Of a DNA stretch of 64,000 nt, positions 8,900-16,730 are shown piece by piece. The first letter of the stretch is position 1, and every line of letters begins with the position of its first letter. A program made the translations under genes and the position numbers. The stretch lies in contig NZ_CP024955.1 in the NCBI RefSeq assembly GCF_002804065.1, positions 2,108,001 through 2,172,000 on the forward strand, written 5' to 3'. Source of the stretch: Kyrpidia spormannii. GTDB lineage: Bacteria; Bacillota; Bacilli; Kyrpidiales; Kyrpidiaceae. Under the pieces are notes generated by a model. It saw only the letters and a program-made list of their open reading frames with translations, searched no databases and was not told where the DNA came from.

Positions 8900-11867
8900 G
8901 TCCGCCCTCCCCCTTCCCCGGAAACACGTAATCCCGGCGCCGCCATTTTTCCTCAACTTCCACGCCGGATCTCGGCGTAGGCTCATGAAACCGCGGGTTA
9001 TGGATCGGCAGCGGCGTCGGACCCGATTTTTCCAAAATTTCCATCCGAACCTGAATCTCTTTGTACGCCGGGGTATGAGTCACCCGGTCGGTATGGGAGC
9101 CGGTGACATAGTTCACGGCAGCTTCAGTGGCCGTATTCATGGGCAAATACAGCTCCCGACCCCTCACCCGGTCGGTCACCAGCACCCGGATCACCACCTC
9201 CCCGAAAGGAGAGATGAGTTTCACCAGTGCCCCGGACTCGATCCCCCGCTCCTCGGCCAACTCCCGGGAAATCTCCACAAAGGCCCCGGGCACTTTGTAC
9301 CGCAGTCCCTCGGTGCGGTAGGTCATGTTTCCTTCGTGAAAATGTTCAAGGAGCCTTCCGTTGTTCAAGTGAAGGTCGTATTCCTCCGGCATTGTCACAG
9401 GCGGTACCCACTCCATCGGATAGAGCCTCGCCTGCCCGTCCGGGAAAGCAAACCTTTCTGCATACAGCAGCGGTGAATCGGTGCCGTCCTCGGCCACGGG
9501 CCACTGCAAGCTGCGGAATCCCTCCAGCCGGTCGTACCGCACCCCGGCAAAGAGAGGCGCCAACCTCGCCGCCTCGGCCATGATCTCCCCCGGGTGCTCG
9601 TACCGCCAATTCGCTCCCAGTCGATTCGCCACCGCCTGGATGATCTCCCAGTCCGGTTTGGATTCGCCGAGGGGTTCCAACGCCCGGTACAGTCGCTGAA
9701 TGCGCCGCTCGGTGTTGGTGAAAGTGCCTTCTTTCTCCAAACTCGGGGCGGCCGGCAGTACCACGTCCGCAAACTCTGCCGTGCGCGAAAGAAACATATC
9801 CTGGACCACCATGAAGTCCAACTTCGCAAACGCCGCTTGGACATAATGGGCATTGGCGTCCACCAAACTCATATCTTCGCCAATAATGTACATCGCCCGG
9901 AGATCTCCGGCGTGGATCGCATCCACCATCTCGTGATTATCCAGGCCCGGCTTCTCCGGCAGCTTGACGCCCCAGGCCACCTCGTAACGCTGGCGCACCG
10001 CCGGATCCTCAGCCCGCTCATAGCCGGGATAGTAGGCCGGCATGGCGCCAAAATCGCTGGTTCCCTGCACGTTGTTGTGCCCCCGCAGGGGATAAGCCCC
10101 GGTGCCCGGGCGGCCGTAGTTGCCCGTAACGAGCAGGAGATTGGAAATTGCCGTACTGGTATCGCTCCCTCCGCAGTGCTGGGTGACGCCCATCGCCCAC
10201 AGGACACACACCCTTTTCGCCTCATGAACCATCTGTGCCGCCCGGGTGAGATCCGCCTCGGAGATCCCCGTCACCGCCGCCGCCCGGGTGAGGGTGAAAT
10301 CCTTGAGACTCTCCACATACTCCGGCCAGCCCTTCACCCGTTTGGCCAGAAACTCCTTATCCTCCCACCCCTGGTCGATGATGTATTTGGTCACCGCCGC
10401 CAGCCAGACAAAGTCCGTCCCCGGGGCGGGGGGCAAAAACAAGTCCGCCCGCCTGGCCATCTCGTGCCGGCGCAGATCGGCGACGATCACCTTTTGACCG
10501 CGGAGTTTCTGCGCCCGTTTGACCCGGGTCGCCAAAACCGGGTGAGATTCCGCGGTATTGGACCCGATGATGATCACCAAATCCGCGGCGGCAATGTCGG
10601 CGATCGACCCGGAGTCCCCGCCGTAGCCCACGGTGCGGAACAGCCCCTGGGTGGCAGGAGACTGACAATATCGAGAGCAGTTGTCCACATTGTTCGTCCC
10701 CACGACAGCTCGGGCCAACTTTTGCATCAGGTACGCCTCTTCGTTGGTGCATTTGGACGAAGCGATAAACCCGAGAGCATCCGGCCCGTACTTCTCCCGT
10801 ACCGCTCCAAACCCCCGAGCGACAGCCTCCAGGGCTTCCTCCCAGGAGACTTCCACAAAAACCCCATCCCGACGAAGCAGGGGCCTGGTCAGGCGGTCTG
10901 GGCTGTTGATGTGTCCCCAGCCGAACTTCCCTTTGACACAGGTAGAAATCCCATTGACTGGCGCCTCGGGAGTCGGTTCGATTTTGAGAATATGACGCCC
11001 CTTGGTCCACACTTCAAAACTGCATCCCACGCCACAATAGGTGCACACCGTTTTCGTGCGTTTGATGCCTTGACTGCGCACCGCCGCCTCGGCGTCCGAG
11101 AGGGCGAGAATCGGCCCGTATCCCGGTTCCACCTCTTTGGTGACCTCGATCATCTCCCGCAGAACGCCGGGCTTCAGCCCCGTCATCACCCCGGCCTGGC
11201 CGAGCATGGATTTTTCCATGAGCGCATTGCACGGACAAACGGTGACGCAGTGCCCGCAAGATACACAGGAGGATTGGTCGATGGGTACGCCCCCGTCCCA
11301 CACCACCCGGGGACGCTCCAGGCTCCAGTCGATAGAGAGAGTTTCGTTGACCTGGAGATTCTGGCATGCCTCGACACATCGGCCGCACAGAATGCATTGG
11401 TTGGGGTCATACCGGTAAAAGGGATTCGATGCATCCACTTCGTAAGGTTTGGGGGAAAAGGGTTCGCGCTGATGCTGTACCCCCAGTTGTTTCACCGTAT
11501 TATGCACGACACAGTTGCCGTTGTTGTTGTCGCACACCGTGCAGTACAACTCGTGGTTCACAAGGATGCGATCCATCGCTTCGAGCCGCGCCAGGCGCAC
11601 CCGTTCCGACCGGGTGTCGATCCGCATCCCCTCAGTCACCTTGACACCGCAGGAACGGACCAATTCGCCATCGATCTCCACCAGACAGGTGTCACAGGTC
11701 TGAATGGGACCCAGGCTCGGGTGATAACACACATGGGGGATCTCCTCCCCCTGCTCCAACAGAACCTCCAGCACCGTCCGGTCCAGACGACCCCGTCGCA
11801 CCTCCCCGTTCACGTGAACGACCACCCCCGAAACCTCCCGGGTGATCCCATCCGCCCGCTCTGCCAT
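8892..11867 (-). CDS. fdhF: NAD-type formate dehydrogenase catalytic subunit, Mo/W-bisMGD
   Basis: Oxidises formate to CO2 in the cytoplasm. About 991 residues. N-terminal [2Fe-2S] domain (CYHPSLGPIQTCDTCLVEIDG), a HELYCTVCDNNNGNC cluster segment like NuoG, two ferredoxin 4Fe-4S motifs (CILCGRCVEAC, CVSCGHCVTVCPC), the molybdopterin-domain 4Fe-4S loop (CTYCGVGCSF ... CVKGKFGW) and a C-terminal dinucleotide-binding domain. In the active-site segment NCSRYCQSPATQGL the metal ligand position is Cys, not selenocysteine. ATG at 11867 follows AAAGGGGGACGAGACA. DUF1641 and moeA follow in the same operon. A terminator-bearing leader precedes it. Confidence 0.94.
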   Translation of the reverse strand: MAERADGITREVSGVVVHVNGEVRRGRLDRTVLEVLLEQGEEIPHVCYHPSLGPIQTCDTCLVEIDGELVRSCGVKVTEGMRIDTRSERVRLARLEAMDRILVNHELYCTVCDNNNGNCVVHNTVKQLGVQHQREPFSPKPYEVDASNPFYRYDPNQCILCGRCVEACQNLQVNETLSIDWSLERPRVVWDGGVPIDQSSCVSCGHCVTVCPCNALMEKSMLGQAGVMTGLKPGVLREMIEVTKEVEPGYGPILALSDAEAAVRSQGIKRTKTVCTYCGVGCSFEVWTKGRHILKIEPTPEAPVNGISTCVKGKFGWGHINSPDRLTRPLLRRDGVFVEVSWEEALEAVARGFGAVREKYGPDALGFIASSKCTNEEAYLMQKLARAVVGTNNVDNCSRYCQSPATQGLFRTVGYGGDSGSIADIAAADLVIIIGSNTAESHPVLATRVKRAQKLRGQKVIVADLRRHEMARRADLFLPPAPGTDFVWLAAVTKYIIDQGWEDKEFLAKRVKGWPEYVESLKDFTLTRAAAVTGISEADLTRAAQMVHEAKRVCVLWAMGVTQHCGGSDTSTAISNLLLVTGNYGRPGTGAYPLRGHNNVQGTSDFGAMPAYYPGYERAEDPAVRQRYEVAWGVKLPEKPGLDNHEMVDAIHAGDLRAMYIIGEDMSLVDANAHYVQAAFAKLDFMVVQDMFLSRTAEFADVVLPAAPSLEKEGTFTNTERRIQRLYRALEPLGESKPDWEIIQAVANRLGANWRYEHPGEIMAEAARLAPLFAGVRYDRLEGFRSLQWPVAEDGTDSPLLYAERFAFPDGQARLYPMEWVPPVTMPEEYDLHLNNGRLLEHFHEGNMTYRTEGLRYKVPGAFVEISRELAEERGIESGALVKLISPFGEVVIRVLVTDRVRGRELYLPMNTATEAAVNYVTGSHTDRVTHTPAYKEIQVRMEILEKSGPTPLPIHNPRFHEPTPRSGVEVEEKWRRRDYVFPGKGEGGRG

Positions 11868-11890
11868 TGTCTCGTCCCCCTTTGACCCAT

Positions 11891-12034
11891 CAAAAAACCA
11901 TCGCAACGATCGGCTGTCGGCCGGTACACTCCCCATGCACCTCAGCCATATTCCGATTCATCGCGATGGTTAGTCACCAGCACTCCTTCGGTACCGTGTT
12001 CCAACCGGTATACCCTTGTTTGCTGATCCAACCC
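11891..12034 (-). promoter_or_regulatory. candidate structured RNA leader with terminator, upstream of fdhF (copy A)
   Basis: The minus-strand leader contains GGTTGGAACACGGTACC, six variable nt, then GTGCTGGTGACTAACC (11968-12006). The last AACC is also the start of a terminator 5' arm (AACCATCGC, 11963-11971); the 3' arm GCGATGG is at 11898-11904, followed by a T run to 11892. The hairpin GGTT...AACC and the terminator therefore cannot coexist fully. The same element occurs in front of the OFA transporter remnant on the other strand. A weak promoter (TGGAGG, 17 nt, TATAGG) lies near 12039-12067. I do not recognise a known riboswitch class. Confidence 0.7.
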
Positions 12035-12039
12035 GTGAC

Positions 12040-12420
12040 CTATAATTCATTCATCCGGGTCCCTCCATCGATAGGCCGATCAAAAACGAATACTGAAACC
12101 ACCTCATCCTGATCGACGTCAATATCGGTGAACAATTTTACAAAATTCGCACCCACCAAAGCCTCCATGTCCACGGGACGCGTTTGTTGGTATAATTCTT
12201 TAATCATGTGCGTTCTCGCCTGCCAAATCATCATCCGTCCCTGATCGGTGCGCGCAATAAATCGCTCAACCGGGCTGAGGCTCCCGGCCATGTGGGCGAT
12301 GGCCCAGTTTCCAAAAAAGGTCACCTTGATCTTTTCCGGCCCCTTGCCGATATGGTTTTTCCGATAGGCCCGCACCAAATTCGCGAACGCTTGCTCGCGA
12401 TCCCGCCGCGACTCCTCCAT
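12040..12420 (-). CDS. DUF2294 domain protein
   Basis: A 126-residue soluble protein containing RAYRKNHIGKGPEKIKVTFFGNWAIAHMAGSLSPVERFI, the typical DUF2294 core, and a C-terminal VVSVFVFDRPI strand. Members are common near formate dehydrogenase genes in Bacillota but have no established function. ATG at 12420 follows GGGGATGAAAGG. Own promoter upstream. Read-through would enter the fdhF leader, so the leader separates its expression from that of fdhF. Confidence 0.82.
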   Translation of the reverse strand: MEESRRDREQAFANLVRAYRKNHIGKGPEKIKVTFFGNWAIAHMAGSLSPVERFIARTDQGRMMIWQARTHMIKELYQQTRPVDMEALVGANFVKLFTDIDVDQDEVVSVFVFDRPIDGGTRMNEL

Positions 12421-12441
12421 CCTTTCATCCCCCGCAAAAAC

Positions 12442-12471
12442 AATGTAGCATTATTCTAAGAACGGAGTCAA
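12442..12471 (-). promoter_or_regulatory. promoter for the DUF2294 gene
   Basis: Minus strand TTGACT, 18 nt, TACATT, about 20 nt upstream of the DUF2294 ribosome-binding site and divergent to fdhD. Confidence 0.55.
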
Positions 12472-12550
12472 CCAAACAGCTCCGGCCGCTTGGCGTGAAC
12501 AAAGAGGTCCGCACGCCGGCGTGCTGGGAATCTAAAGCGAGGAGATCTTC

Positions 12551-13357
12551 ATGGCGGAAAACGTCCGCTCGTATAAAGCCAAAAAAATCACTCTCGGTCA
12601 CGTCCAAGAGTTCGACGATACGGTGGCGGTGGAAACACCGCTCACTCTCTATGTGAACGACGAGGAATTCGTGACCCTGGTCTGCACCCCCGACTGTGTG
12701 GAGGAGCTTATTATCGGCTTTCTCGCCTCGGAAGGGCTAATCCGGGGCCCGGAAGACATTCAATCTCTCACCATGGACGCCTCGGACGGCATCGTGTGGG
12801 CGTCACTGCCCAGGCTGTCGACACCCGCCCGGAGGATGTTCGGAAAACGGATCCTCACCAGTTGCTGCGGCCGAGGGCGGACTTCATTTTATTTTTTCAA
12901 CGACGCCCGCACCGCCCGGAAGATCATCGGCACCTGGACCGTGTCCCCGGAAGCCTGTTTTAGAGCCATGGCTTCTTTGCAGCAGGCATCCCAGCTTTTT
13001 CACGCCACCGGAGGCATCCATCACGCGGCTTTGGCACAATCTTCCGGGGATCTCGTCGCTGTCCGCGCGGACGTCGGACGGCACAACACGCTCGACAAAC
13101 TGTACGGCTGGGCCCTCAGGGAAAAGTTTGACGCGACTCAGGTCATGGTGGTGTTCAGCGGCCGCGTCTCCTCGGAGGTGCTGTTGAAGGTCGCCAAGAT
13201 GGGCGCGCCGATCCTGCTCTCCAAATCGGCCCCGACAGACCTCGGCTTACGCCTGGCCGATGAACTCGGAGTGACGGTGGCAGGGTTTCTTCGGGGGAAT
13301 GGGATGAATGTCTACACCCACGCCGAACGAATCACCGATGAGAATGTGACCAAATGA
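12551..13357 (+). CDS. fdhD: formate dehydrogenase sulfurtransferase / accessory protein
   Basis: Passes sulfur from a cysteine desulfurase to the bis-MGD cofactor of formate dehydrogenase. 268 residues, normal length. Key signature TSCCGRG at 103-109 carries the sulfur-relay Cys pair as adjacent residues, the form usual in Gram-positives. Downstream family blocks are FHATGGIHHAAL, VRADVGRHNTLDKLYGWAL, VFSGRVSSEVLLKVAKMGAPIL and a C-terminal GFLRGNGMNVYTHAERI. ATG follows GAGGAGATCTTC. It is transcribed away from the fdhF operon and towards the OFA remnant. Confidence 0.94.
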   Translation: MAENVRSYKAKKITLGHVQEFDDTVAVETPLTLYVNDEEFVTLVCTPDCVEELIIGFLASEGLIRGPEDIQSLTMDASDGIVWASLPRLSTPARRMFGKRILTSCCGRGRTSFYFFNDARTARKIIGTWTVSPEACFRAMASLQQASQLFHATGGIHHAALAQSSGDLVAVRADVGRHNTLDKLYGWALREKFDATQVMVVFSGRVSSEVLLKVAKMGAPILLSKSAPTDLGLRLADELGVTVAGFLRGNGMNVYTHAERITDENVTK

Positions 13358-13367
13358 CGAAAACTTA

Positions 13368-13396
13368 TTGACAAAAATCAAAATCCCGATTATAAT
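13368..13396 (+). promoter_or_regulatory. consensus sigma-A promoter of the OFA-remnant leader
   Basis: TTGACA, exactly 17 nt, TATAAT: a perfect promoter starting 10 nt after the fdhD stop. Predicted transcription start is near 13403. Confidence 0.88.
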
Positions 13397-13402
13397 AATC
13401 AG

Positions 13403-13525
13403 CGTCAATGTGCAGAATGAGAAGACCGTTTAGCGGTTGGTACACGGTACCCTCGTGCTGGTGGCTAGCCGCCACAACTTCGGGATCGTTTCCCTGGATC
13501 CCGGTTGTGGCGGCTTTTCTCATTC
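13403..13525 (+). promoter_or_regulatory. candidate structured RNA leader with terminator, upstream of OFA remnant (copy B)
   Basis: Contains GGTTGGTACACGGTACC, CTC, then GTGCTGGTGGCTAGCC (13435-13470), nearly identical to the element upstream of fdhF. The terminator is strong: GCCGCCACAAC (13468-13478) pairs perfectly with GTTGTGGCGGC (13504-13514), then TTTT. The 5' arm starts inside the conserved element, so GGTGG..CCGCC can compete with it. The whole leader is bracketed by complementary GAATGAGAA (13415-13423) and TTCTCATTC (13517-13525). A ligand-binding aptamer or a protein-bound antiterminator are both possible. Confidence 0.72.
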
Positions 13526-13569
13526 ATGACGGCTTTATCCGTTTTAATCTTACAAAGGGGGAAACTGGA

Positions 13570-13997
13570 ATGAATAGTTCAAAAAATCGCTGGATCATCG
13601 CCCTGCTCAGCTCCAATTGATCGCCTTCCTGTATATGCCGTCTCTTCACCAGGCACTGTTGTTTGAAGTCCTACTTTTCGCCATCATTTCCTGCTACGGC
13701 GGCGGCTTCGCCTCGATTCCGGCCTACATCGGAGACCTGTTCGGCACCAAGCAATTGGGCGCCATACACGGGTACATTTTGACGGCCTGGTCAGCGGCGG
13801 GCATCGTCGGTCCCATGGTGGTGGCAGCGATCAAAGATGCCACGAAATCCTACGACGCCACCTTCTACGTCTTCGCCGGCCTTTTGGCTGTCGCCTTGGC
13901 CGTTTCGCTCTGGATTCGCTTGGAGATCCGGGTTTTGCGCCAGGCGAATGAGTCCCAGCCGACGCACACGAATCCTATCTCCTCGGCGGAAAACTAA
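13570..13997 (+). pseudogene. OFA-type (oxalate/formate antiporter family) MFS transporter remnant with a large internal deletion
   Basis: A good ribosome-binding site (AAAGGGGGAAACTGGA) precedes ATG at 13570, which encodes MNSSKNRWIIALLSSN then stops at 13620. From 13617, in another frame, about 126 codons match the C-terminal half-domain of OFA/YhjX-like MFS proteins (FGTKQLGAIHGYILTAWSAAGIVGPMVVAAI). A normal member is about 400-440 residues, so roughly 280 codons plus the frame are lost between the N-terminal helix start and the last membrane segments. Promoter and leader are intact. Association with fdhF and fdhD suggests the ancestor moved formate or oxalate. Confidence 0.8.
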
Positions 13998-14021
13998 ATC
14001 CACGCCCCAGAGCTGGGGCAC

Positions 14022-14052
14022 AAAAAACCCCCTCGCCGTTCGGGTGAGGGGG
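14022..14052 (-). terminator. intrinsic terminator behind the SPW-repeat gene
   Basis: CCCCCTC...GAGGGGG hairpin (14028-14052) preceded on the plus strand by A6, giving a T run on the minus strand. A second GCCCCAG/CTGGGGC hairpin at 14004-14019 sits at the end of the convergent OFA remnant. Confidence 0.8.
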
Positions 14053-14110
14053 TCCGGTATATCCGGTTATCCTCGATTATCAAAGTAGTGGATAATAAGT
14101 GCCATTACGA

Positions 14111-14293
14111 TCACGAACCCCGTTTACTCATCTGGGAGCCCGCATAGGCCGACAAAACCGCCACGACGATACCGACGATGATACTGTTCCACATCGCCCC
14201 GACGTTCTGGCTGAAGTTGAAGACCCAAGGTGATACGATGAACCACAGCCCCAGCAATGCACTCAGCCATGCCGTCCAAGCCGCTTGACTCAT
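14111..14293 (-). CDS. SPW-repeat small membrane protein
   Basis: A 60-residue protein with two membrane helices and the SPW signature in LGLWFIVSPWVFNFS, followed by WNSIIVGIVVAVLSAYAG. SPW proteins are small membrane proteins of unknown function. ATG at 14293 follows AAGGAGGGATTCAG; the longer open frame upstream has no support. It is a single gene ended by the hairpin at 14022-14052. Confidence 0.8.
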   Translation of the reverse strand: MSQAAWTAWLSALLGLWFIVSPWVFNFSQNVGAMWNSIIVGIVVAVLSAYAGSQMSKRGS

Positions 14294-14471
14294 CTGAATC
14301 CCTCCTTGGCTCAACTCGCCCGGGTCTCGACCGGGAACCCGAGCTGCCTTTATTATAGCGTATTTTCCGACCGGAAGCAACAAAAATATACTTGTAAATC
14401 CATTTCTCGGGTGGTCGTCCTGACCTGGCGGCCGAAAGCCGGGATGCCCCGGTGCAACCCGGGACATCCCC

Positions 14472-15563
14472 TCAGGCCAAGGCCAAACTTTTTTCGATCG
14501 TACCACCGCCAACCACGTCCTCGCCCCGGTAAAACACCACCGCCTGCCCCGGGGTCACCGCCCGCTGAGGCTCATCGAACTCCACCCGGACCCGCCCTTC
14601 CTCTTCGGGGTAAAGGGTGGCCGCAGCTTCTGGGGCCCCGTAACGAATCTTCGCGTTCACCCGGGTCGGACCGTCCGGCCGGGGAAGGGAGACCCAATTC
14701 ACCTTCGAAGCCACGAGGCCCGCCGCAAACACCCGCTCCCTGGGCCCTAACACCACCCGATTGCGCTCTGGCTGAATATCCACCACATATACGGGATGAC
14801 CCACCGCCACCCCCAAGCCCTTTCGCTGGCCGATGGTGTAGAAAGGAACCCCTTCGTGCCGACCGACCACATGCCCTTCGGTGTCGACAAAATCCCCCGG
14901 CGCTACGGCTGAATCCCCCATCCTCCGACGGAGAAATTCTCCGTAATCCCCGTTCGGGACGAAACAGATGTCCTGGCTCTCCGCCTTGTTCGCCACCCGG
15001 AGCCCAAATTCCCTCGCCATCTCCCGAACCTCCGACTTCTCGTACTCCCCGAGGGGGAACAAGGTCCGGGCGAGCTGTTCCTGAGTCAGGTGATACAGGA
15101 CATAGGTCTGGTCTTTTCGCCGGTCCTCCGCCTTGCGCAACACATAGCGACCCCGGGATTCGTCGTACAGTACCCGGGCGTAATGTCCCGTGGCCAGGTA
15201 GTCCGCCCCGAGATCCAACGCCTGCTCGAGGAGCAGGTCGTACTTCATATACATGTTGCACGCAATGCAGGGGTTCGGCGTCCGTCCCCGCTTGTATTCG
15301 TCTTCAAAATACTGAATGACCCGTTTTTCGAAAGCCTCGCGGTAATTGACGGCGTAAAAAGGAATCCCCAGCGTCTGACAGACCCGCCGGGCGTCGCTCA
15401 CATCATCCACCGAGCAGCACCCCCGGCCGGAAGAAGTCTCTTCTCCCCCCCGCAGCCGCATGGTAATTCCGATCACATCGTATCCTCGTTCCTTGAGCAG
15501 GGCGGCGGTGACCGAACTGTCCACGCCGCCGCTCATGGCTACCACCACGGTCCCCTTATCCAT
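14472..15563 (-). CDS. mnmA: tRNA-specific 2-thiouridylase
   Basis: Makes 2-thiouridine at the wobble position of tRNA-Lys/Glu/Gln. 363 residues. PP-loop AMSGGVDSSV at the N-terminus, catalytic Cys in TPNPCIACN and the second Cys in SQDICFV, plus the C-terminal beta-barrel (TPGQAVVFYRGEDVVGGGTI). ATG at 15563 overlaps the cysteine desulfurase gene by 8 nt; the frame continues upstream into that gene without support. The sulfur donor is the adjacent desulfurase, as in B. subtilis yrvO-mnmA. Confidence 0.95.
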   Translation of the reverse strand: MDKGTVVVAMSGGVDSSVTAALLKERGYDVIGITMRLRGGEETSSGRGCCSVDDVSDARRVCQTLGIPFYAVNYREAFEKRVIQYFEDEYKRGRTPNPCIACNMYMKYDLLLEQALDLGADYLATGHYARVLYDESRGRYVLRKAEDRRKDQTYVLYHLTQEQLARTLFPLGEYEKSEVREMAREFGLRVANKAESQDICFVPNGDYGEFLRRRMGDSAVAPGDFVDTEGHVVGRHEGVPFYTIGQRKGLGVAVGHPVYVVDIQPERNRVVLGPRERVFAAGLVASKVNWVSLPRPDGPTRVNAKIRYGAPEAAATLYPEEEGRVRVEFDEPQRAVTPGQAVVFYRGEDVVGGGTIEKSLALA

Positions 15564-16707
15564 GGCCACCGGGCCGGACCAATCGCCGGGCGATCCGCCC
15601 CACCGCGCGTCCGGCCTCCCGCACCTCCTCCTCTGTGGTTTGTATCGAAAAGCTAAAACGCAAGGAACTTCGCACCACCGCGTCCCCGAGGCCCATCGCC
15701 TGCAGTACATGGGAGGGCTCTAAAGACCCGGAAGTACACGCCGAACCGCTCGACGCCGCAATTCCGTGCAAATCGAGATTCATCAACAAGGTCTCCGCCG
15801 AAACCCCGGGAAACGCGACATTGAGGATGGCGGGAATGCCGTCTTCCGGGGAGTGAACCAGGACCTGGCCAAACTCCTCCCGGACTGCACCGAGAAAAAT
15901 TTCTCTCAACCGAGCCGCGTGGTCCAAACCCGCAGTTCGCCTCGCCTTGAGCCAGGCTGCCGCCGCGCCAAATCCGACGATGCCCGGGACATTCTCCGTG
16001 CCCGCCCGTCTCCCCCGTTCCTGGGTTCCGCCGTACAGGAGCGGCACCCAGGGAGTGCCCTTCCGGACATAGAGCGCGCCGATCCCTTGGGGCCCGTGCA
16101 GTTTGTGGGCGGACACGGACAGCAGATCACAGCCGACCGCATCCACCTCCACCGGGAGCCACGGCACTGCCTGGACCGCATCGGTGTGAAAAAGGATGCC
16201 CCGCTCCTTGGCCAATGCGCCGATATCCCGCACGGGCTGAACCGCCCCGGTTTCGTTGTTCACCCACATGACGCTGACTAAAACCGTGTCCGGCCGAAGC
16301 GCCCTGGCCACGTCTTCGGCCCCCACAACACCCCTTGGCCCCGGATGGACATAGGTGACCTCAAACCCCCACTCCTCCAAGTGCCGAGCAGTGTACAACA
16401 CCGCATGGTGCTCGATGGCCGTGGTCACCACGTGCCGACCTCGGTCCCGCAGAGCCAAAACGGCACCGACTAACGCGGCGTTGTCCGCCTCCGTGCCTCC
16501 GCTGGTGAACACCACTTCTGCCGCAGTGGCGCCAATCAGCGCCGCCACCGCCTCCCGGGCATCCTCCACAGCCGCCTTGGCTCTGCGGCCGAACTCGTGA
16601 ATACTCGACGGATTCCCCACCCGTTCTTCCAAGTGGCGGGCCATGGCTTCCCGCACTTCCGGCAGCACGAAGGTGGTCGCCGCGTGGTCCAAATAGATGG
16701 CCCTCAT
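15556..16707 (-). CDS. cysteine desulfurase (IscS/NifS-like, YrvO position)
   Basis: PLP enzyme that releases sulfur from cysteine as a persulfide. About 383 residues. YLDHAATT start, HHAVL base-stacking His segment, PLP lysine in SVSAHKLHGPQGIGALYVRKG and the mobile-loop catalytic Cys in SSGSACTSGSLEPSHVL. ATG at 16707 has GAGGTGGAG just upstream; GTG at 16716 is a weaker alternative. It lies 24 nt after the Rrf2 regulator and overlaps mnmA, so its main partner is likely tRNA thiolation. Confidence 0.93.
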   Translation of the reverse strand: MRAIYLDHAATTFVLPEVREAMARHLEERVGNPSSIHEFGRRAKAAVEDAREAVAALIGATAAEVVFTSGGTEADNAALVGAVLALRDRGRHVVTTAIEHHAVLYTARHLEEWGFEVTYVHPGPRGVVGAEDVARALRPDTVLVSVMWVNNETGAVQPVRDIGALAKERGILFHTDAVQAVPWLPVEVDAVGCDLLSVSAHKLHGPQGIGALYVRKGTPWVPLLYGGTQERGRRAGTENVPGIVGFGAAAAWLKARRTAGLDHAARLREIFLGAVREEFGQVLVHSPEDGIPAILNVAFPGVSAETLLMNLDLHGIAASSGSACTSGSLEPSHVLQAMGLGDAVVRSSLRFSFSIQTTEEEVREAGRAVGRIARRLVRPGGHG

Positions 16708-16730
16708 CGGCTCCACCTCACTTGTTTTTC

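Noticed and set aside
8892-11867. Selenocysteine-containing formate dehydrogenase
   Set aside because: No in-frame TGA in the active-site segment; the position is encoded as Cys.
13435-13470. Guanidine-II (mini-ykkC) hairpin in the OFA leader because of GGTAC-ACG-GTACC
   Set aside because: Only one ACG-loop hairpin is present, copy A breaks its stem with an A-A mismatch, and no guanidine exporter is nearby.
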